The notes under the pieces were generated by a model. It ran no database searches. It had not been told where the DNA came from and saw only the letters and a program-made list of their open reading frames with translations. The translations under genes were made by a program, and so were the position numbers. Positions 36,837 to 47,532 of a DNA stretch of 64,000 bases are shown here, piece by piece (position 1 is the first letter of the stretch; each line of letters starts with the position of its first letter). Where the stretch lies: the NCBI RefSeq assembly GCF_012940005.1, contig NZ_SPMX01000015.1, positions 1 to 64,000 of the forward strand, read 5' to 3'. This DNA is from Candidatus Accumulibacter contiguus (GTDB lineage Bacteria > Pseudomonadota > Gammaproteobacteria > Burkholderiales > Rhodocyclaceae).

Positions 36837-38341
36837 GCACGCAGGCGACTCTCGCACGCAGTGACGCTGCCAGCGCAAGCTTGGCGCGGCTGGCAGCGCT
36901 TGGCGTCGTGCCGAATCGTGTCACGGATGACAGCCGCCAGGTTCTTCCCGGCGACCTGTTTCTGGCCTATCCCGGCGATCTTGCCGACGGCCGCCGCTAC
37001 ATTGCCGAGGCCATCGCCAACGGCGCTGCTGCGGTCTTCTGGGAGGCGACGACCACCAGCACGGCTGATTTCGCCTGGAACAGCGCCTGGAGAATTGCCA
37101 ATCTGCCGATCATCGGTCTGCGTGCGCTTTGCGGACCGCTGGCGCACGCCATCTACGGGCATCCGAGTGAGCGCCTGTCGCTGCTTGCGGTCACCGGTAC
37201 CAACGGCAAGACCAGCGTCACGCAGTGGATCGGTGCCAGCCACCCGCGCTGCTGCGCGATCATCGGCACGCTGGGTGCGGGTTTGCCCGGTCAGATGGTC
37301 GAGACCGGTTTCACGACACCCGAAGCGACCACGTTGATGCGCTGCCTGGCCCATTTTGCCGATGCGGGAGCACAAGCCTGTGCGCTCGAAGCAAGTTCGA
37401 TCGGCATTGCCGAAGGACGTCTCGACGGCGTTCGCGTTGACGTCGCGGTGTTCACCAATTTGACGCGCGATCACCTCGACTACCATGGCACGATGGCGGA
37501 CTATGCAGAGGCCAAAGCCAGATTGTTCACCTGGCCGCGACTGCGTCTGGCGGTCAGCAATCTTGACGATCCCTACGGGCGTGAACTGGCCGCGCTGAGT
37601 ACGGCGACCAAGGTGCTTGGCTACACCCAGCAAAATCTGCCCGACGACCGGCAGGGAACGATCCGCGCCGAGAATGTCGAAGAAACCATCGACGGTCTGC
37701 GTTTCCGGCTTTGCGCCCCGAGCGGTCGCGCTCTGGTCGAGACCGGCCTGCTCGGCCGTTATAACGTCTCCAATCTGCTCGCCGTGGCGGCGGTATTGCT
37801 TGACGCCGGCCTGACTCCGCAGGCGGTCGCCGAGCGTCTTGCCACGCTGAATTCGCCGGCAGGCCGCCTGGAGAAGATTGGCGGTGGCAACGAACCCTTG
37901 GTCATCGTCGATTACGCCCATACCCCGGATGCCCTGAAAAGCGCCTTGCTCGCGCTCCGTCCGATGGCCATTGCCCGTGGTGCCGGTCTGACCGTCATTT
38001 TCGGCTGTGGCGGTGATCGGGATCGCGGCAAGCGGCCGTTGATGGGAGATGTTGCTGTCCGCCATGCCGACCGCGTTGTGCTGACCAGTGACAATCCGCG
38101 CAGTGAGGATCCGCAGGCCATTCTTGACGATATCCGCGTTGCTGCCACCGGCGTTGAAATCATTGCCGATCGCGCCGAAGCGATTCGCCGCACCATTCTC
38201 CTGGCGCATCCGGCCGAGGTGGTGTTGATTGCCGGCAAGGGGCACGAATCCTATCAGGAGATCGCCGCTGTGCGTCGGCCGTTTTCGGACGCTGGCGAGG
38301 CGCGTGCCGCCCTCGCTGCCCGCCAGGAGATGACAAGATGA
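36833..38341 (+). CDS. murE: UDP-MurNAc-tripeptide synthetase MurE
   Basis: MurE adds the third amino acid to the UDP-MurNAc dipeptide. The 502-residue ligase has the ATP-binding loop VTGTNGKTSVTQWIG, the carbamylated-lysine region, and LTSDNPRSEDPQAI. The DNPR motif marks specificity for meso-diaminopimelate rather than lysine. VDYAHTPDALKSALLALRP is a further family block. The first residues overlap ftsI, and the end overlaps murF by 4 bases. Confidence 0.96.
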   Translation: MSTQATLARSDAASASLARLAALGVVPNRVTDDSRQVLPGDLFLAYPGDLADGRRYIAEAIANGAAAVFWEATTTSTADFAWNSAWRIANLPIIGLRALCGPLAHAIYGHPSERLSLLAVTGTNGKTSVTQWIGASHPRCCAIIGTLGAGLPGQMVETGFTTPEATTLMRCLAHFADAGAQACALEASSIGIAEGRLDGVRVDVAVFTNLTRDHLDYHGTMADYAEAKARLFTWPRLRLAVSNLDDPYGRELAALSTATKVLGYTQQNLPDDRQGTIRAENVEETIDGLRFRLCAPSGRALVETGLLGRYNVSNLLAVAAVLLDAGLTPQAVAERLATLNSPAGRLEKIGGGNEPLVIVDYAHTPDALKSALLALRPMAIARGAGLTVIFGCGGDRDRGKRPLMGDVAVRHADRVVLTSDNPRSEDPQAILDDIRVAATGVEIIADRAEAIRRTILLAHPAEVVLIAGKGHESYQEIAAVRRPFSDAGEARAALAARQEMTR

Positions 38342-39711
38342 TGGATCTCCTCGCTGCGGCACGTGCCACGGCCGCCAGACTGATCGGCGACAACGTGACT
38401 TTCTGCGGTGTGTCGACCGACAGCCGTAGCATTGCTGCAGGTGAGCTTTTCGTTGCGCTGCGCGGGGAGAACTTCGACGGCCACGAATTCGTGGCGGCAG
38501 CCCAGATGCGTGGTGCGGTCGCCGCGATCGTTGCTGCAGACGCTGCCGAAAGCCTGCGCGCGCTGGGCCTGCCACTGCTGCAGGTGGCCGAGACGCGGCT
38601 GTCGCTGGGTGCCCTGGCCGCCGATTGGCGGAGCCGTTTCACGCTGCCTATGATCGCCGTGACCGGCAGTAACGGCAAAACCACGACCAAGGAGATGATC
38701 GCCAGCATCCTCCAGGCGGCCTTCGCCGAGGCGGTATTGTCTACGCAGGGTAATTACAACAACGACATCGGCCTGCCCTTGACCCTGCTCCGGCTCAACG
38801 CCACTCATCGCGCGGCGATCATCGAGATGGGCATGAATCGTCCCGGTGAAATTGCCTATCTCGCGGGCATCGCCCGTCCCACGGTTGCCGTGGTGACCAA
38901 TGCACAGCGCGCCCATCTCGCCGGAATGGGTACGCTGCAAGCGATCGCCAGCGAAAAGGGCAGCATCTACAGCGGCCTCGATGAAGACGGCATCGCGGTT
39001 TTCAATGCCGACGACCAATGGGCCGATTTGTGGCGCACCCAGAGTCGCGGACTCGGGGTGATGACTTTCGGTCTGGAGCAGGCGGCTGATGTCACTGGCA
39101 AGTCCACCCTGCATGGTCTGGATAATCGCCTCAGCGTCTGCGCTCCACAGGGTCGGTTCGAGGTCCTGCTGGCCCTGCCGGGCCAGCACAATGCGCGCAA
39201 CGCCCTCGCCGCTGCCACTGCCTGTCTGGCGGCCGGCGTCTCGCTGGACGCCGTGCAGGCGGGGCTGGCCAGCTTTCGTGGTCTCCAGGGCCGCCTGCAG
39301 CGACGCACTGCCCTGCATGACGCGGTGCTGCTTGACGATACCTATAACGCCAACCCCGACTCGGTGCGCGCCGGCATCGATGTGCTCGCGGCGACGATCG
39401 GCAAGAAGGTGCTGGTGCTTGGCGACATGGGTGAGATCGGCGAGATGAGCGCCCAGTTTCACGACGAGATCGGCGGCTACGCCAAGAGCCAGGGAATCGA
39501 TCGCCTGTTCGCGCTGGGTGAAGCCAGTGCACTTGCCGCTCACAACTTCGGTTCCGGTGGTGAGTACCATACGCATATCGACCAGCTGATCGAAGCATTG
39601 ACCGCTGAACTCACACCGGAGACGACCGTCCTCGTCAAGGGATCGCGCTTCATGCGCATGGAACGGGTGGCGAACGCCATCAGTGTTCCGGCACCCGAGG
39701 GGGGCAAGTAA
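38338..39711 (+). CDS. murF: UDP-MurNAc-pentapeptide synthetase MurF
   Basis: MurF adds D-Ala-D-Ala. The 457-residue ligase shows [15 protein letters not shown] (ATP loop), [34 protein letters not shown] and [17 protein letters not shown], the hallmark MurF motifs, plus LGDMGEIGE near the end. It overlaps both neighbours (murE by 4 bases, mraY by 1), so translation is likely coupled along the operon. Confidence 0.96.
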   Translation: MMDLLAAARATAARLIGDNVTFCGVSTDSRSIAAGELFVALRGENFDGHEFVAAAQMRGAVAAIVAADAAESLRALGLPLLQVAETRLSLGALAADWRSRFTLPMIAVTGSNGKTTTKEMIASILQAAFAEAVLSTQGNYNNDIGLPLTLLRLNATHRAAIIEMGMNRPGEIAYLAGIARPTVAVVTNAQRAHLAGMGTLQAIASEKGSIYSGLDEDGIAVFNADDQWADLWRTQSRGLGVMTFGLEQAADVTGKSTLHGLDNRLSVCAPQGRFEVLLALPGQHNARNALAAATACLAAGVSLDAVQAGLASFRGLQGRLQRRTALHDAVLLDDTYNANPDSVRAGIDVLAATIGKKVLVLGDMGEIGEMSAQFHDEIGGYAKSQGIDRLFALGEASALAAHNFGSGGEYHTHIDQLIEALTAELTPETTVLVKGSRFMRMERVANAISVPAPEGGK

Positions 39712-40799
39712 TGCTGCTGCTGTTGACGCAATGGTTGGCACAGGACGTGCGGGCTTTCAATGTGTTCGGGTACATCACCTTGCGCACGGTGCTGGCTGCG
39801 ATGACCGCGCTGATCATTTCCTTCATTGCCGGACCGCGCGTGATTCGCTGGCTGGCCGCCAAGAAGATCGGCCAGGCGGTGCGGCGCGATGGCCCGCAAA
39901 CGCACCTGATCAAATCCGGTACGCCGACCATGGGCGGGGCCCTGATCCTGATCGCCATCGTCATTACCACGCTGTTGTGGGGTGACCTCAGCAATCGTTA
40001 TGTCTGGGTGGTGCTGATCGTGACCGTTGGCTTCGGCGGCATCGGCTGGTACGACGACTGGCAAAAAGTGGTGCATCGCAATCCGCGAGGTCTGCCGGCT
40101 CGCTGGAAGTATATCTGGCAATCGGCAATCGGTCTGGTGGTGGCACTCTATCTCGGCCTGACTGCCAGCGGACCGGCACAGCTGGAGCTGATCGTTCCCT
40201 TCTTCAAGACCGTTTCCTATCCACTCGGTATCTTCGGCTTCATTGTCCTCAGCTATCTGGTCGTCGTCGGCACCAGCAATGCCGTTAACCTGACCGATGG
40301 CCTCGATGGCCTGGCGATCATGCCGACGGTGATGATCGCCAACGCCTTGGCCATCTTCGCCTACGTCGCCGGCAACGCCGTCTATGCCAAGTACCTGTTC
40401 CTGCCGTACATCCCGGGCGCTGGTGAACTGGCGATCTTCCTTGGGGCGATGGCAGGTGCCGGGCTCGGTTTCCTGTGGTTCAACGCTTACCCGGCGGAAG
40501 TGTTCATGGGGGATGTCGGCGCACTGGCACTGGGTGCAGCGCTCGGCACCGTGGCCATCATCGTCCGCCAGGAGATCGTGCTGGCGATCATGGGTGGCAT
40601 TTTTGTGGCCGAAACACTGTCGGTGGCTGCCCAGGTTCTCTACTACCGGTGGAGCGGGGGCCGGCGGATTTTCCGCATGGCGCCGCTGCACCACCATTTC
40701 GAACTCGGCGGCTGGAAAGAGACGCAGGTAGTCGTCCGCTTCTGGATCATCACCATCATGTTGGTGCTGGTCGGCCTGTCAACCCTGAAGCTGCGCTGA
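39711..40799 (+). CDS. mraY: Phospho-MurNAc-pentapeptide translocase MraY
   Basis: MraY transfers phospho-MurNAc-pentapeptide to undecaprenyl phosphate, giving lipid I. The 362-residue, ten-helix membrane protein has [16 protein letters not shown], the catalytic [14 protein letters not shown] loop, [22 protein letters not shown], and the histidine loop [17 protein letters not shown]. All catalytic aspartates and histidines are present. The stop is followed after one base by murD. Confidence 0.97.
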   Translation: MLLLLTQWLAQDVRAFNVFGYITLRTVLAAMTALIISFIAGPRVIRWLAAKKIGQAVRRDGPQTHLIKSGTPTMGGALILIAIVITTLLWGDLSNRYVWVVLIVTVGFGGIGWYDDWQKVVHRNPRGLPARWKYIWQSAIGLVVALYLGLTASGPAQLELIVPFFKTVSYPLGIFGFIVLSYLVVVGTSNAVNLTDGLDGLAIMPTVMIANALAIFAYVAGNAVYAKYLFLPYIPGAGELAIFLGAMAGAGLGFLWFNAYPAEVFMGDVGALALGAALGTVAIIVRQEIVLAIMGGIFVAETLSVAAQVLYYRWSGGRRIFRMAPLHHHFELGGWKETQVVVRFWIITIMLVLVGLSTLKLR

Positions 40800-40800
40800 C

Positions 40801-42168
40801 ATGGACCTTCAGGGAAAGCGGACACTCGTCGTCGGCCTCGGCGAAAGCGGACTGGCGATGGCCAGGTGGCTGGCGCGGCAGGGCGCGGTCGTCCGCGTCG
40901 CCGATAGCCGCGAGATTCCACCACGAACCGCCGCGCTGCGCGCGGCAGTGCCCGCGGCGACCTTGTTTGCCGGCCCGTTTACGCCAGCGACTTTTGCCGG
41001 GGCCGAACTGATCGCCATTTCTCCCGGCGTCCCCAGGCAGGAACCGCTGGTTCAGAAGGCGGCAGCGCTTGGCGTCCCGGTGGTGTCCGAGATCGAACTG
41101 TTTGCCTGGGGCCTCCGCCAGTGGTCGCCGCAGGCGCGGGTGATTGCAATTACCGGCAGCAATGGCAAGACCACCACCACCGCTCTGACCGGTGTTCTGT
41201 GTCGTGCCGCCGGTCGCAGCACGGCGGTTGCCGGCAACATCAGCCCGGCGGCGCTGGACGCCTTGATGAGCGCAATCGACAGCAACGAACTGCCGGCCGT
41301 CTGGGTGCTGGAGCTGTCGAGTTTTCAGCTCGAAGCGACGCAGACGCTGGCAGCCGCGGCCGCGACCTTGCTCAATGTCAGCGAGGATCATCTCGATCGC
41401 TATGACGGTCTCGAAGAGTACGCCGCCAGCAAGGCGCGCATTTTCCAGGGCAACGGCATCATGGTCCTCAATCGCGACGATGCCCGCAGCCTGGCGGCAG
41501 CCCGTGACGGGCGCCAGGTAGTGACCTTCGGTCTCGATCAGCCAGCGCGCCGCTGTGACTACGGGCTGGTCGATGCCTGCATCGTTCGTGGCAGCGACCC
41601 GCTCGTCAAGCTCGCCGACATGAAACTCGTCGGGCGCCACAACGCAGCCAACGCGATGGCGGCGCTGGCCTTGTGCGAGGCGATCGGTATCGAGCCGCAC
41701 TCGGTGTTGCCGGCGCTGACGGCCTTCAGCGGTCTTGCGCATCGCGTCGAGTGGGTCGCCGAAATCAATGGTGTCAGCTACTTCGACGACTCGAAAGGGA
41801 CCAATGTCGGTGCAACCCTGGCGGCAATTCAAGGCCTCGGTCGCCCCTTGGCGATCATCCTGGGCGGCGACGGCAAGGGCCAGGACTTCTCGCCCCTGAG
41901 AACTGCCATCGACCAGCATGCGCGTGCCGCGGCACTGATCGGACGCGATGCTCCATTCATCGCCGCTGCCCTCGAGGGTTGTCGCATCCCCCTGCAATAT
42001 TGCACCGACATGGTTGCGGCGGTTCGCTGGTGCGCCACGCAAACGCAAGCTGGTGATGCCGTGCTGCTTTCTCCGGCCTGCGCCAGCATGGACATGTATC
42101 GTGACTACGCGCATCGTGCCGAAGCATTCGTTGCCGCCGTGCGTGCCATCGAAAGAGAGGCTGCCTGA
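40801..42168 (+). CDS. murD: UDP-MurNAc-L-Ala:D-Glu ligase MurD
   Basis: MurD adds D-glutamate. The 455-residue ligase begins with the nucleotide-binding [17 protein letters not shown] and has the ATP loop [32 protein letters not shown], the metal-site [24 protein letters not shown] and [16 protein letters not shown]. It overlaps ftsW by one base (ATG within TGATG). Length is typical. Confidence 0.96.
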   Translation: MDLQGKRTLVVGLGESGLAMARWLARQGAVVRVADSREIPPRTAALRAAVPAATLFAGPFTPATFAGAELIAISPGVPRQEPLVQKAAALGVPVVSEIELFAWGLRQWSPQARVIAITGSNGKTTTTALTGVLCRAAGRSTAVAGNISPAALDALMSAIDSNELPAVWVLELSSFQLEATQTLAAAAATLLNVSEDHLDRYDGLEEYAASKARIFQGNGIMVLNRDDARSLAAARDGRQVVTFGLDQPARRCDYGLVDACIVRGSDPLVKLADMKLVGRHNAANAMAALALCEAIGIEPHSVLPALTAFSGLAHRVEWVAEINGVSYFDDSKGTNVGATLAAIQGLGRPLAIILGGDGKGQDFSPLRTAIDQHARAAALIGRDAPFIAAALEGCRIPLQYCTDMVAAVRWCATQTQAGDAVLLSPACASMDMYRDYAHRAEAFVAAVRAIEREAA

Positions 42169-43328
42169 TGTTGGGAACTCTGGACTCGCCGCGCCGCCTG
42201 CCGTCGGAAATCGATCTGGCGCTGCTGTGGGGTACCTTGATGCTGCTGGTGATCGGCATGGTCATGGTCTATTCGGCGTCGATGGCGACGGCCGAGGCCG
42301 GCCGCCAGACCGGCAATCAGCCGGCGTATTTTCTGGTACGACATGCGGTTTTTCTGATCATCGCGCTGGTCGCCGCCGCTGTCGCCTTTCAGATCCCGCT
42401 ATCGACCTGGCAAAGATGGTCGCCGTGGCTCTTCGTTGCCGGCTTTGCGTTGCTGGCGCTGGTGCTGATTCCCGGGATTGGCCGCGATGTCAACGGAGCC
42501 CGCCGCTGGCTTCCGCTCGGGATCGTCAATCTGCAGCCGTCCGAATTGATGAAGCTGTTTGCGGTCCTTTATGCGGCGGACTACACCGCCCGCAAGATGC
42601 CGCACATGCATGATCTCAAAAAAGCCTTCCTGCCTCTGGCCAGCGCGATGGTCGCGGTGGGCATCCTGCTGCTCAAGGAACCCGACTTCGGCGCCTTCGT
42701 GGTGATCATCTCGATAGCCATGGGAATTCTTTTCCTCGGGGGGATGCGGGCGCGTCTGTTCGTCATCCTGATCCTCGTCCTGGCCGCCGCCTTCGCCGCG
42801 CTGATCATTTTTTCACCTTACCGGCGTGATCGCATCTTTGGTTTCATGGATCCCTGGGCGGACGCCTTTGGTCGCGGCTACCAGCTTTCGCATGCCCTGA
42901 TTGCCTTCGGGCGGGGCGAGCTGTTCGGCGTCGGCCTCGGCGCAAGCGTCGAGAAGCTGTTCTACCTGCCCGAGGCGCACACCGATTTTCTGCTCGCGGT
43001 GATCGCCGAAGAACTCGGTTTTGTCGGCGTTCTGGTGGTCATCGTCTTGTTCGGCCTGCTGATCCAGCGCGCTTTTGCGATCGGTCGTCAGGCAGTGGCC
43101 CTTGAGCGTCTGTATTCCGCGCTGGTGGCACAGGGGATTGGCGTCTGGCTGGGGGTGCAGAGTTTCATCAATATGGGCGTGAACATGGGTCTGCTGCCGA
43201 CCAAGGGACTGACGCTGCCCCTGATGAGTTTTGGCGGTTCAGGCATCCTGGCCAACTGCGTGGCCCTGGCGGTCCTCTTGAGAATCGATTGGGAAAATCG
43301 CCAGTTGATGCGCGGAGCCAAGGTATGA
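42168..43328 (+). CDS. ftsW: Septal glycosyltransferase FtsW
   Basis: FtsW is the SEDS-family polymerase partner of FtsI. The 386-residue protein has about ten membrane helices and the family marks [82 protein letters not shown] and [18 protein letters not shown]. Its stop codon overlaps the ATG of a 24-codon ORF that fills the gap to murG. Confidence 0.96.
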   Translation: MLGTLDSPRRLPSEIDLALLWGTLMLLVIGMVMVYSASMATAEAGRQTGNQPAYFLVRHAVFLIIALVAAAVAFQIPLSTWQRWSPWLFVAGFALLALVLIPGIGRDVNGARRWLPLGIVNLQPSELMKLFAVLYAADYTARKMPHMHDLKKAFLPLASAMVAVGILLLKEPDFGAFVVIISIAMGILFLGGMRARLFVILILVLAAAFAALIIFSPYRRDRIFGFMDPWADAFGRGYQLSHALIAFGRGELFGVGLGASVEKLFYLPEAHTDFLLAVIAEELGFVGVLVVIVLFGLLIQRAFAIGRQAVALERLYSALVAQGIGVWLGVQSFINMGVNMGLLPTKGLTLPLMSFGGSGILANCVALAVLLRIDWENRQLMRGAKV

Positions 43329-43399
43329 GCGGCATGCGTATGCGCAGCCTTGTCGCCTCTACTTTGCCGGGCAGCCCTCGCACCGGAGTTCCGGCATGA
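43325..43399 (+). CDS. 24-codon mini-ORF bridging ftsW and murG
   Basis: The ATG at 43325 overlaps the ftsW stop (ATGA), and the TGA at 43397 overlaps the murG start (ATGA). Between them are 24 codons ([20 protein letters not shown] and then GVPA). Perfect double overlap in a cluster where coupling is the rule suggests it may carry ribosomes across the only gap between ftsW and murG. It may equally be chance; no protein family is recognised. Confidence 0.4.
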   Translation: MSGMRMRSLVASTLPGSPRTGVPA

Positions 43400-44454
43400 G
43401 CAGAACCTTGCTGGTCATGGCGGGGGGTACCGGCGGACACGTCTTTCCGGCCCTGGCGGTGGCTGATCTGCTCAAGAGCCGAAACTGGCATGTGGTCTGG
43501 ATGGGCGCTCCGGATGGCTTGGAAGCGAAGCTCGTTCCCGCGCATGGCTACGAGATGGCCTGGGTTCGTTTTGCCGCCTTGCGCGGCAAGGGGCTGCTGC
43601 GCAAACTGCAGCTTCCGTTCCGTCTGTTTGCCGCATGCTGGCAGGCGCGGCGCGAGATTCGCCGGGTCAGACCGGATGTGGTTCTCGGAATGGGCGGTTA
43701 CGTCAGCTTTCCCGGTGGCCTGATGGCGGCGCTGCTCGGTCGCCCACTGATCATTCATGAACAGAATTCGATCGCCGGTCTGGCCAACCGGGTGCTCGCC
43801 AGATTTGCCAAGCGGGTCGCCTGTGGTTTTCCGAATGCGCTGCCGAGTGGCGTCTGGGTCGGCAATCCACTGCGTCCGGAGATGAATCATCTGCCGGCGC
43901 CGGCACAGCGATTTGCCGGACGCGAAGCGCCGGTGCATCTGCTGGTCCTCGGCGGCAGCCAGGGTGCCGTTGCGCTGAACGAAATCGTACCCCAGGGTCT
44001 GGCCCTGATCGATGCCGAACAGCGGCCGCTGGTGGTGCATCAGGCCGGCGCCAGGCATCTGGCGCAATTGCAGGAAAATTATGCAGCCGCTGCGGTGCAG
44101 GCGCACTGCGTCGCTTTCATCGAAGACATGGCTGGCGCCTACGAGTGGGCTGACCTGGTGATCTGTCGTGCTGGTGCACTCACAGTCGCCGAACTGGCTG
44201 CCACCGGCGTGGCCAGTGTTCTGATTCCCTTTCCGCACGCGGTGGACGATCATCAGACACTCAATGCAAATTTTCTGTCGCTGGCTGGCGGCGCCATCCT
44301 GCTGCCACAGGACCAGATGACACCAGAATCGATCAGCGAACTTTGCAAGTGTCCGCGCAGCCGCTTGCAGGAAATGGCCGAAAGAGCCCGTGAACTGGCC
44401 AAACCCGAGGCGACGGCGGAGCTTGCCCGGATGTGCGAGGAGCTGGTCAATTGA
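43396..44454 (+). CDS. murG: Lipid II-forming GlcNAc transferase MurG
   Basis: MurG adds GlcNAc to lipid I on the inner face of the membrane. The 352-residue GT-B enzyme has the N-terminal loop [81 protein letters not shown] and the donor site [39 protein letters not shown]. It ends overlapping the murC start by four bases (TTGA). Confidence 0.97.
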   Translation: MSRTLLVMAGGTGGHVFPALAVADLLKSRNWHVVWMGAPDGLEAKLVPAHGYEMAWVRFAALRGKGLLRKLQLPFRLFAACWQARREIRRVRPDVVLGMGGYVSFPGGLMAALLGRPLIIHEQNSIAGLANRVLARFAKRVACGFPNALPSGVWVGNPLRPEMNHLPAPAQRFAGREAPVHLLVLGGSQGAVALNEIVPQGLALIDAEQRPLVVHQAGARHLAQLQENYAAAAVQAHCVAFIEDMAGAYEWADLVICRAGALTVAELAATGVASVLIPFPHAVDDHQTLNANFLSLAGGAILLPQDQMTPESISELCKCPRSRLQEMAERARELAKPEATAELARMCEELVN

Positions 44455-45839
44455 AACACAAGGTCAAGAACATCCACTTCGTCGGCATCGGCGGTGCCGG
44501 CATGAGCGGTATTGCCGAAGTGCTGGCCAACCTCGGTTTTTCGGTGAGCGGCTCGGACCTGGCCGATAGTTCGACTATCAGGCGCCTCGCTGCTCTCGGC
44601 GTGCGCACCGTGGTCGGGCATGCTGCCGCGAATGTCGCTGCCGCGGATGCGGTGGTGATTTCTTCCGCGGTCAAGTCCGACAATCCAGAGGTGATCGCAG
44701 CACGCAGCCGCAAGGTACCGGTGGTGCCGCGCGCGCAGATGCTGGCCGAACTGATGCGGCTCAAGCAGGGAATTGCCGTCGCCGGCACGCACGGCAAGAC
44801 GACGACGACCAGTCTGGTGGCGTCGATTCTCGCCGAGGGCGGCATGGACCCGACTTTCGTCATCGGGGGCCGTCTCAACGCCGCCGGCGCCAATGCCCGT
44901 CTGGGATCCGGCGATTTTCTGGTGGCCGAGGCCGATGAGTCCGACGCGTCGTTTCTGTTGCTCTCGCCGGTGATCTCGATCGTCACCAACATCGACGCAG
45001 ACCACATGGAGACCTATGGTCATGATTTCAGCCGGCTCAAGCAGGCCTTCGTCGATTTTCTGAACCGCCTGCCCTTTTATGGCGTGGCGGTACTCTGTGC
45101 TGACGACGCCAACGTCCGTGAAATCATGCCCCTGGTCAGCAAGCAGATCGTCACTTACGGTCTCGATCCTGCGGCCAGTTGCTATGCAGAGAACGTCACC
45201 GCGGTCGATGGTCAGATGCGTTTTGATTGTGTGCGCGTCAACGGCAGCGTCAACCGCTTGTCGGTCACGCTCAATCTGCCGGGGAGGCATAACGTCCTGA
45301 ACGCCCTGGCAGCGATTGCGGTCGCTGGTGAACTGGGTATCGCCGATGCCGCCATCGCCAAGGCATTGACTGAATTCAGAGGAGTCGGTAGACGTTTTCA
45401 GCGCTATGGTGAGATTGTCCTGCCGGCTGGCGGGCAATTCACGCTGGTCGACGACTACGGTCATCACCCGGTCGAGATGCGAGCGACGCTCGCGGCTGCG
45501 CGTGGTGCTTTCCCCGGTCGTCGCCTGTTGTTGGCTTTTCAGCCGCATCGCTATACCCGGACGCGCGACTGCTTCGACGATTTCGTCAAGGTGCTGGGTG
45601 GTGTAGACGCGCTGGTGCTGAGCGAAGTATATGCCGCGGGTGAACAGCCGATCGTTGCTGCCGATGGTCGAGCGCTGGCACGTGCGCTGCGTGTTGCCGG
45701 CAAGGTCGAACCGCTGTTCGTCGAGGCCATTGGCGATCTCCCGCAAGCGATCCTCGATGTCGCCCGTGATGGCGATGTGGTGATGACGATGGGCGCCGGC
45801 TCGATCGGTTCGGTTCCCGGCAAACTGGCTGCCGCGTAA
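44451..45839 (+). CDS. murC: UDP-MurNAc:L-alanine ligase MurC
   Basis: MurC adds the first amino acid. I start at TTG 44451, which overlaps the murG stop and gives the typical N-terminus [24 protein letters not shown] (462 residues); a GTG at 44433 would add six residues. Motifs include [47 protein letters not shown] and [16 protein letters not shown]. The first two are the ATP and metal sites. ddlB follows after 10 bases. Confidence 0.95.
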   Translation: MKHKVKNIHFVGIGGAGMSGIAEVLANLGFSVSGSDLADSSTIRRLAALGVRTVVGHAAANVAAADAVVISSAVKSDNPEVIAARSRKVPVVPRAQMLAELMRLKQGIAVAGTHGKTTTTSLVASILAEGGMDPTFVIGGRLNAAGANARLGSGDFLVAEADESDASFLLLSPVISIVTNIDADHMETYGHDFSRLKQAFVDFLNRLPFYGVAVLCADDANVREIMPLVSKQIVTYGLDPAASCYAENVTAVDGQMRFDCVRVNGSVNRLSVTLNLPGRHNVLNALAAIAVAGELGIADAAIAKALTEFRGVGRRFQRYGEIVLPAGGQFTLVDDYGHHPVEMRATLAAARGAFPGRRLLLAFQPHRYTRTRDCFDDFVKVLGGVDALVLSEVYAAGEQPIVAADGRALARALRVAGKVEPLFVEAIGDLPQAILDVARDGDVVMTMGAGSIGSVPGKLAAA

Positions 45840-45849
45840 GGTGAGGGCA

Positions 45850-46776
45850 ATGGACGTCCAGAATTTCGGTAAGGTTGCGGTACTTTTCGGAGGTCGTTCC
45901 GCCGAGCGCGAGGTGTCGCTGAACAGCGGCAGCCGCGTGCTGGCGGCTTTGCGGCGGCAGGGCGTTGACGCGCATGCCTTCGATCCGGCAGAGCGCAAGC
46001 TCGACGAACTGGCGGCTTTCGAGCGTGCGTTCATCGCGCTGCACGGGCGCTATGGCGAAGATGGCACGATCCAGGGGGTACTCGAACTGATGGGCATTCC
46101 CTACACGGGCAGTGGTGTGATGGCCTCGGCGCTGGGGATGGACAAATGGCGCTGCAAGTTGCTCTGGCGTGCCGCAGGTCTGCCGGTGCCGGAATACGCG
46201 CTGCTCGATGCTGCCAGCGACCTCGCGCAGCTGGCGGCAGGATTGGGGCTGCCGCTGTTCGTCAAGCCAGCCTGCGAGGGGTCATCGATCGGCATCAGTA
46301 AAGTCAAGCGGGTCGGCGATCTGGGGGCAGCCTATGCAGAAGCAGCCAGGCATGATTCGCTGGTGATCGCCGAGCGTGCGATCCTTGGCGGCGAATACAC
46401 AGTCGCCATCCTCGGCGAGCAGGCGCTGCCGATCATCAAAATCGAGCCGGCTAGCGAGTTCTACGATTACGAAGCCAAATACCTGCGCGACGATACCGCT
46501 TACCGTTGCCCTTGCGGTCTCCCGGAGAACCTGGAAAACGAACTTCGCCAGCGGGCACTCGAAGCATTCCGGATCCTTGGCGGCCGCGGCTGGGGGCGGG
46601 TCGATTTCCTGATGGACGAGGCAAAGGTATCGGGCGAAAGTCGGGCCTACTTCCTTGAGGTGAACACCTCGCCAGGGATGACCGACCACTCGCTGGTGCC
46701 GATGGCTGCGCGTGCTGCCGGCATGAGCTATGACGAACTGGTGGTGCGCGTGCTTGCACTTGCCACCCTGGGATGA
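45850..46776 (+). CDS. ddlB: D-alanine-D-alanine ligase DdlB
   Basis: This ATP-grasp enzyme of 308 residues makes the D-Ala-D-Ala used by MurF. It shows [20 protein letters not shown] at the start, [44 protein letters not shown] for ATP, and the metal/active site [10 protein letters not shown]...[19 protein letters not shown] prefer ATG 45850 over GTG 45841 because it fits the family start. It lies between murC and ftsQ, the usual place. Confidence 0.96.
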   Translation: MDVQNFGKVAVLFGGRSAEREVSLNSGSRVLAALRRQGVDAHAFDPAERKLDELAAFERAFIALHGRYGEDGTIQGVLELMGIPYTGSGVMASALGMDKWRCKLLWRAAGLPVPEYALLDAASDLAQLAAGLGLPLFVKPACEGSSIGISKVKRVGDLGAAYAEAARHDSLVIAERAILGGEYTVAILGEQALPIIKIEPASEFYDYEAKYLRDDTAYRCPCGLPENLENELRQRALEAFRILGGRGWGRVDFLMDEAKVSGESRAYFLEVNTSPGMTDHSLVPMAARAAGMSYDELVVRVLALATLG

Positions 46777-46779
46777 GCG

Positions 46780-47532
46780 ATGTGGCACAAACCGCACCTG
46801 CTGATGGCTGTCTCGGATCTGCTCTTCCTGGCGGGCACTGCTGCCTTGCTGGTTGCCGCCGTTGTCTGGGGAACGCCGCGCCTGCGTCTGTTTCCTCTGG
46901 CCGAATTGCAGGTGATCAACGAATTGCAGGAGGTACAACGCAGCGAAATCGAGCAATCGCTGTCGGAACTGCTGCGTGGCAATTTCTTTACCGTCGATGT
47001 GGACGCACTGCGTCGGTCGCTGGAACAATTGGCCTGGGTACGGCGTGCCGAGGTCTGGCGAAAATGGCCGGCACGTCTCGAGGTCCGTATCGAGGAACAT
47101 CAGGCAGCGGCCTATTGGGGCGATGGGGAGGGGCAGTTGGTCAATACGTATGGCGAACTTTTTCCGGCCTCGCTGTCGCGGGAGCAGGTGCTGCCGCGGC
47201 TGAGTGGGCCGATTGGCTCCTCGGGCGAGGTCCTGCGGCATTACGAGGAGTTCGTACAGATCCTGAAACCAAGCGGCCGACTGCCGGCGCAGGTGGCGCT
47301 GTCGCCGCGCCTGGCATGGCTCCTGAAACTGGAGGATGGCATGTTGATTGAACTCGGTCGCGAACAGGCAAAGGCGCCGATCCGTATGCGCCTGCAGCGT
47401 TTCGTCGACTACTACCCGACCTTGTCGGACGCCCGCCGTGGGCGGCCAATGGCGGTGGATATGCGGTATCCAAACGGTTTCGCATTGCGCTTTCCGGCCA
47501 GTGCAGGTCAAGAAGTCAAAGGAAAGAAATGA
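46780..47532 (+). CDS. ftsQ: Cell division protein FtsQ
   Basis: This bitopic divisome protein of 250 residues has an N-terminal transmembrane segment (LLMAVSDLLFLAGTAALLVAAVVWG). The POTRA domain follows (LFPLAELQVINELQEVQRSEIEQSLSELLRGNFFTVDVDALRRSLEQLAWVRRAEVWRKWPARLEVRIEEHQAAAYWG), and a beta domain ends in VDMRYPNGFALRFP. It joins FtsL and FtsB. The stop overlaps ftsA as ATGA. Confidence 0.94.
   Translation: MWHKPHLLMAVSDLLFLAGTAALLVAAVVWGTPRLRLFPLAELQVINELQEVQRSEIEQSLSELLRGNFFTVDVDALRRSLEQLAWVRRAEVWRKWPARLEVRIEEHQAAAYWGDGEGQLVNTYGELFPASLSREQVLPRLSGPIGSSGEVLRHYEEFVQILKPSGRLPAQVALSPRLAWLLKLEDGMLIELGREQAKAPIRMRLQRFVDYYPTLSDARRGRPMAVDMRYPNGFALRFPASAGQEVKGKK

Noticed and set aside
38254-39741. 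495-residue frame antisense to murF, and similar long frames opposite mraY, murD and murC
   Set aside because: All overlap intact, motif-bearing dcw genes and have no recognisable domains.
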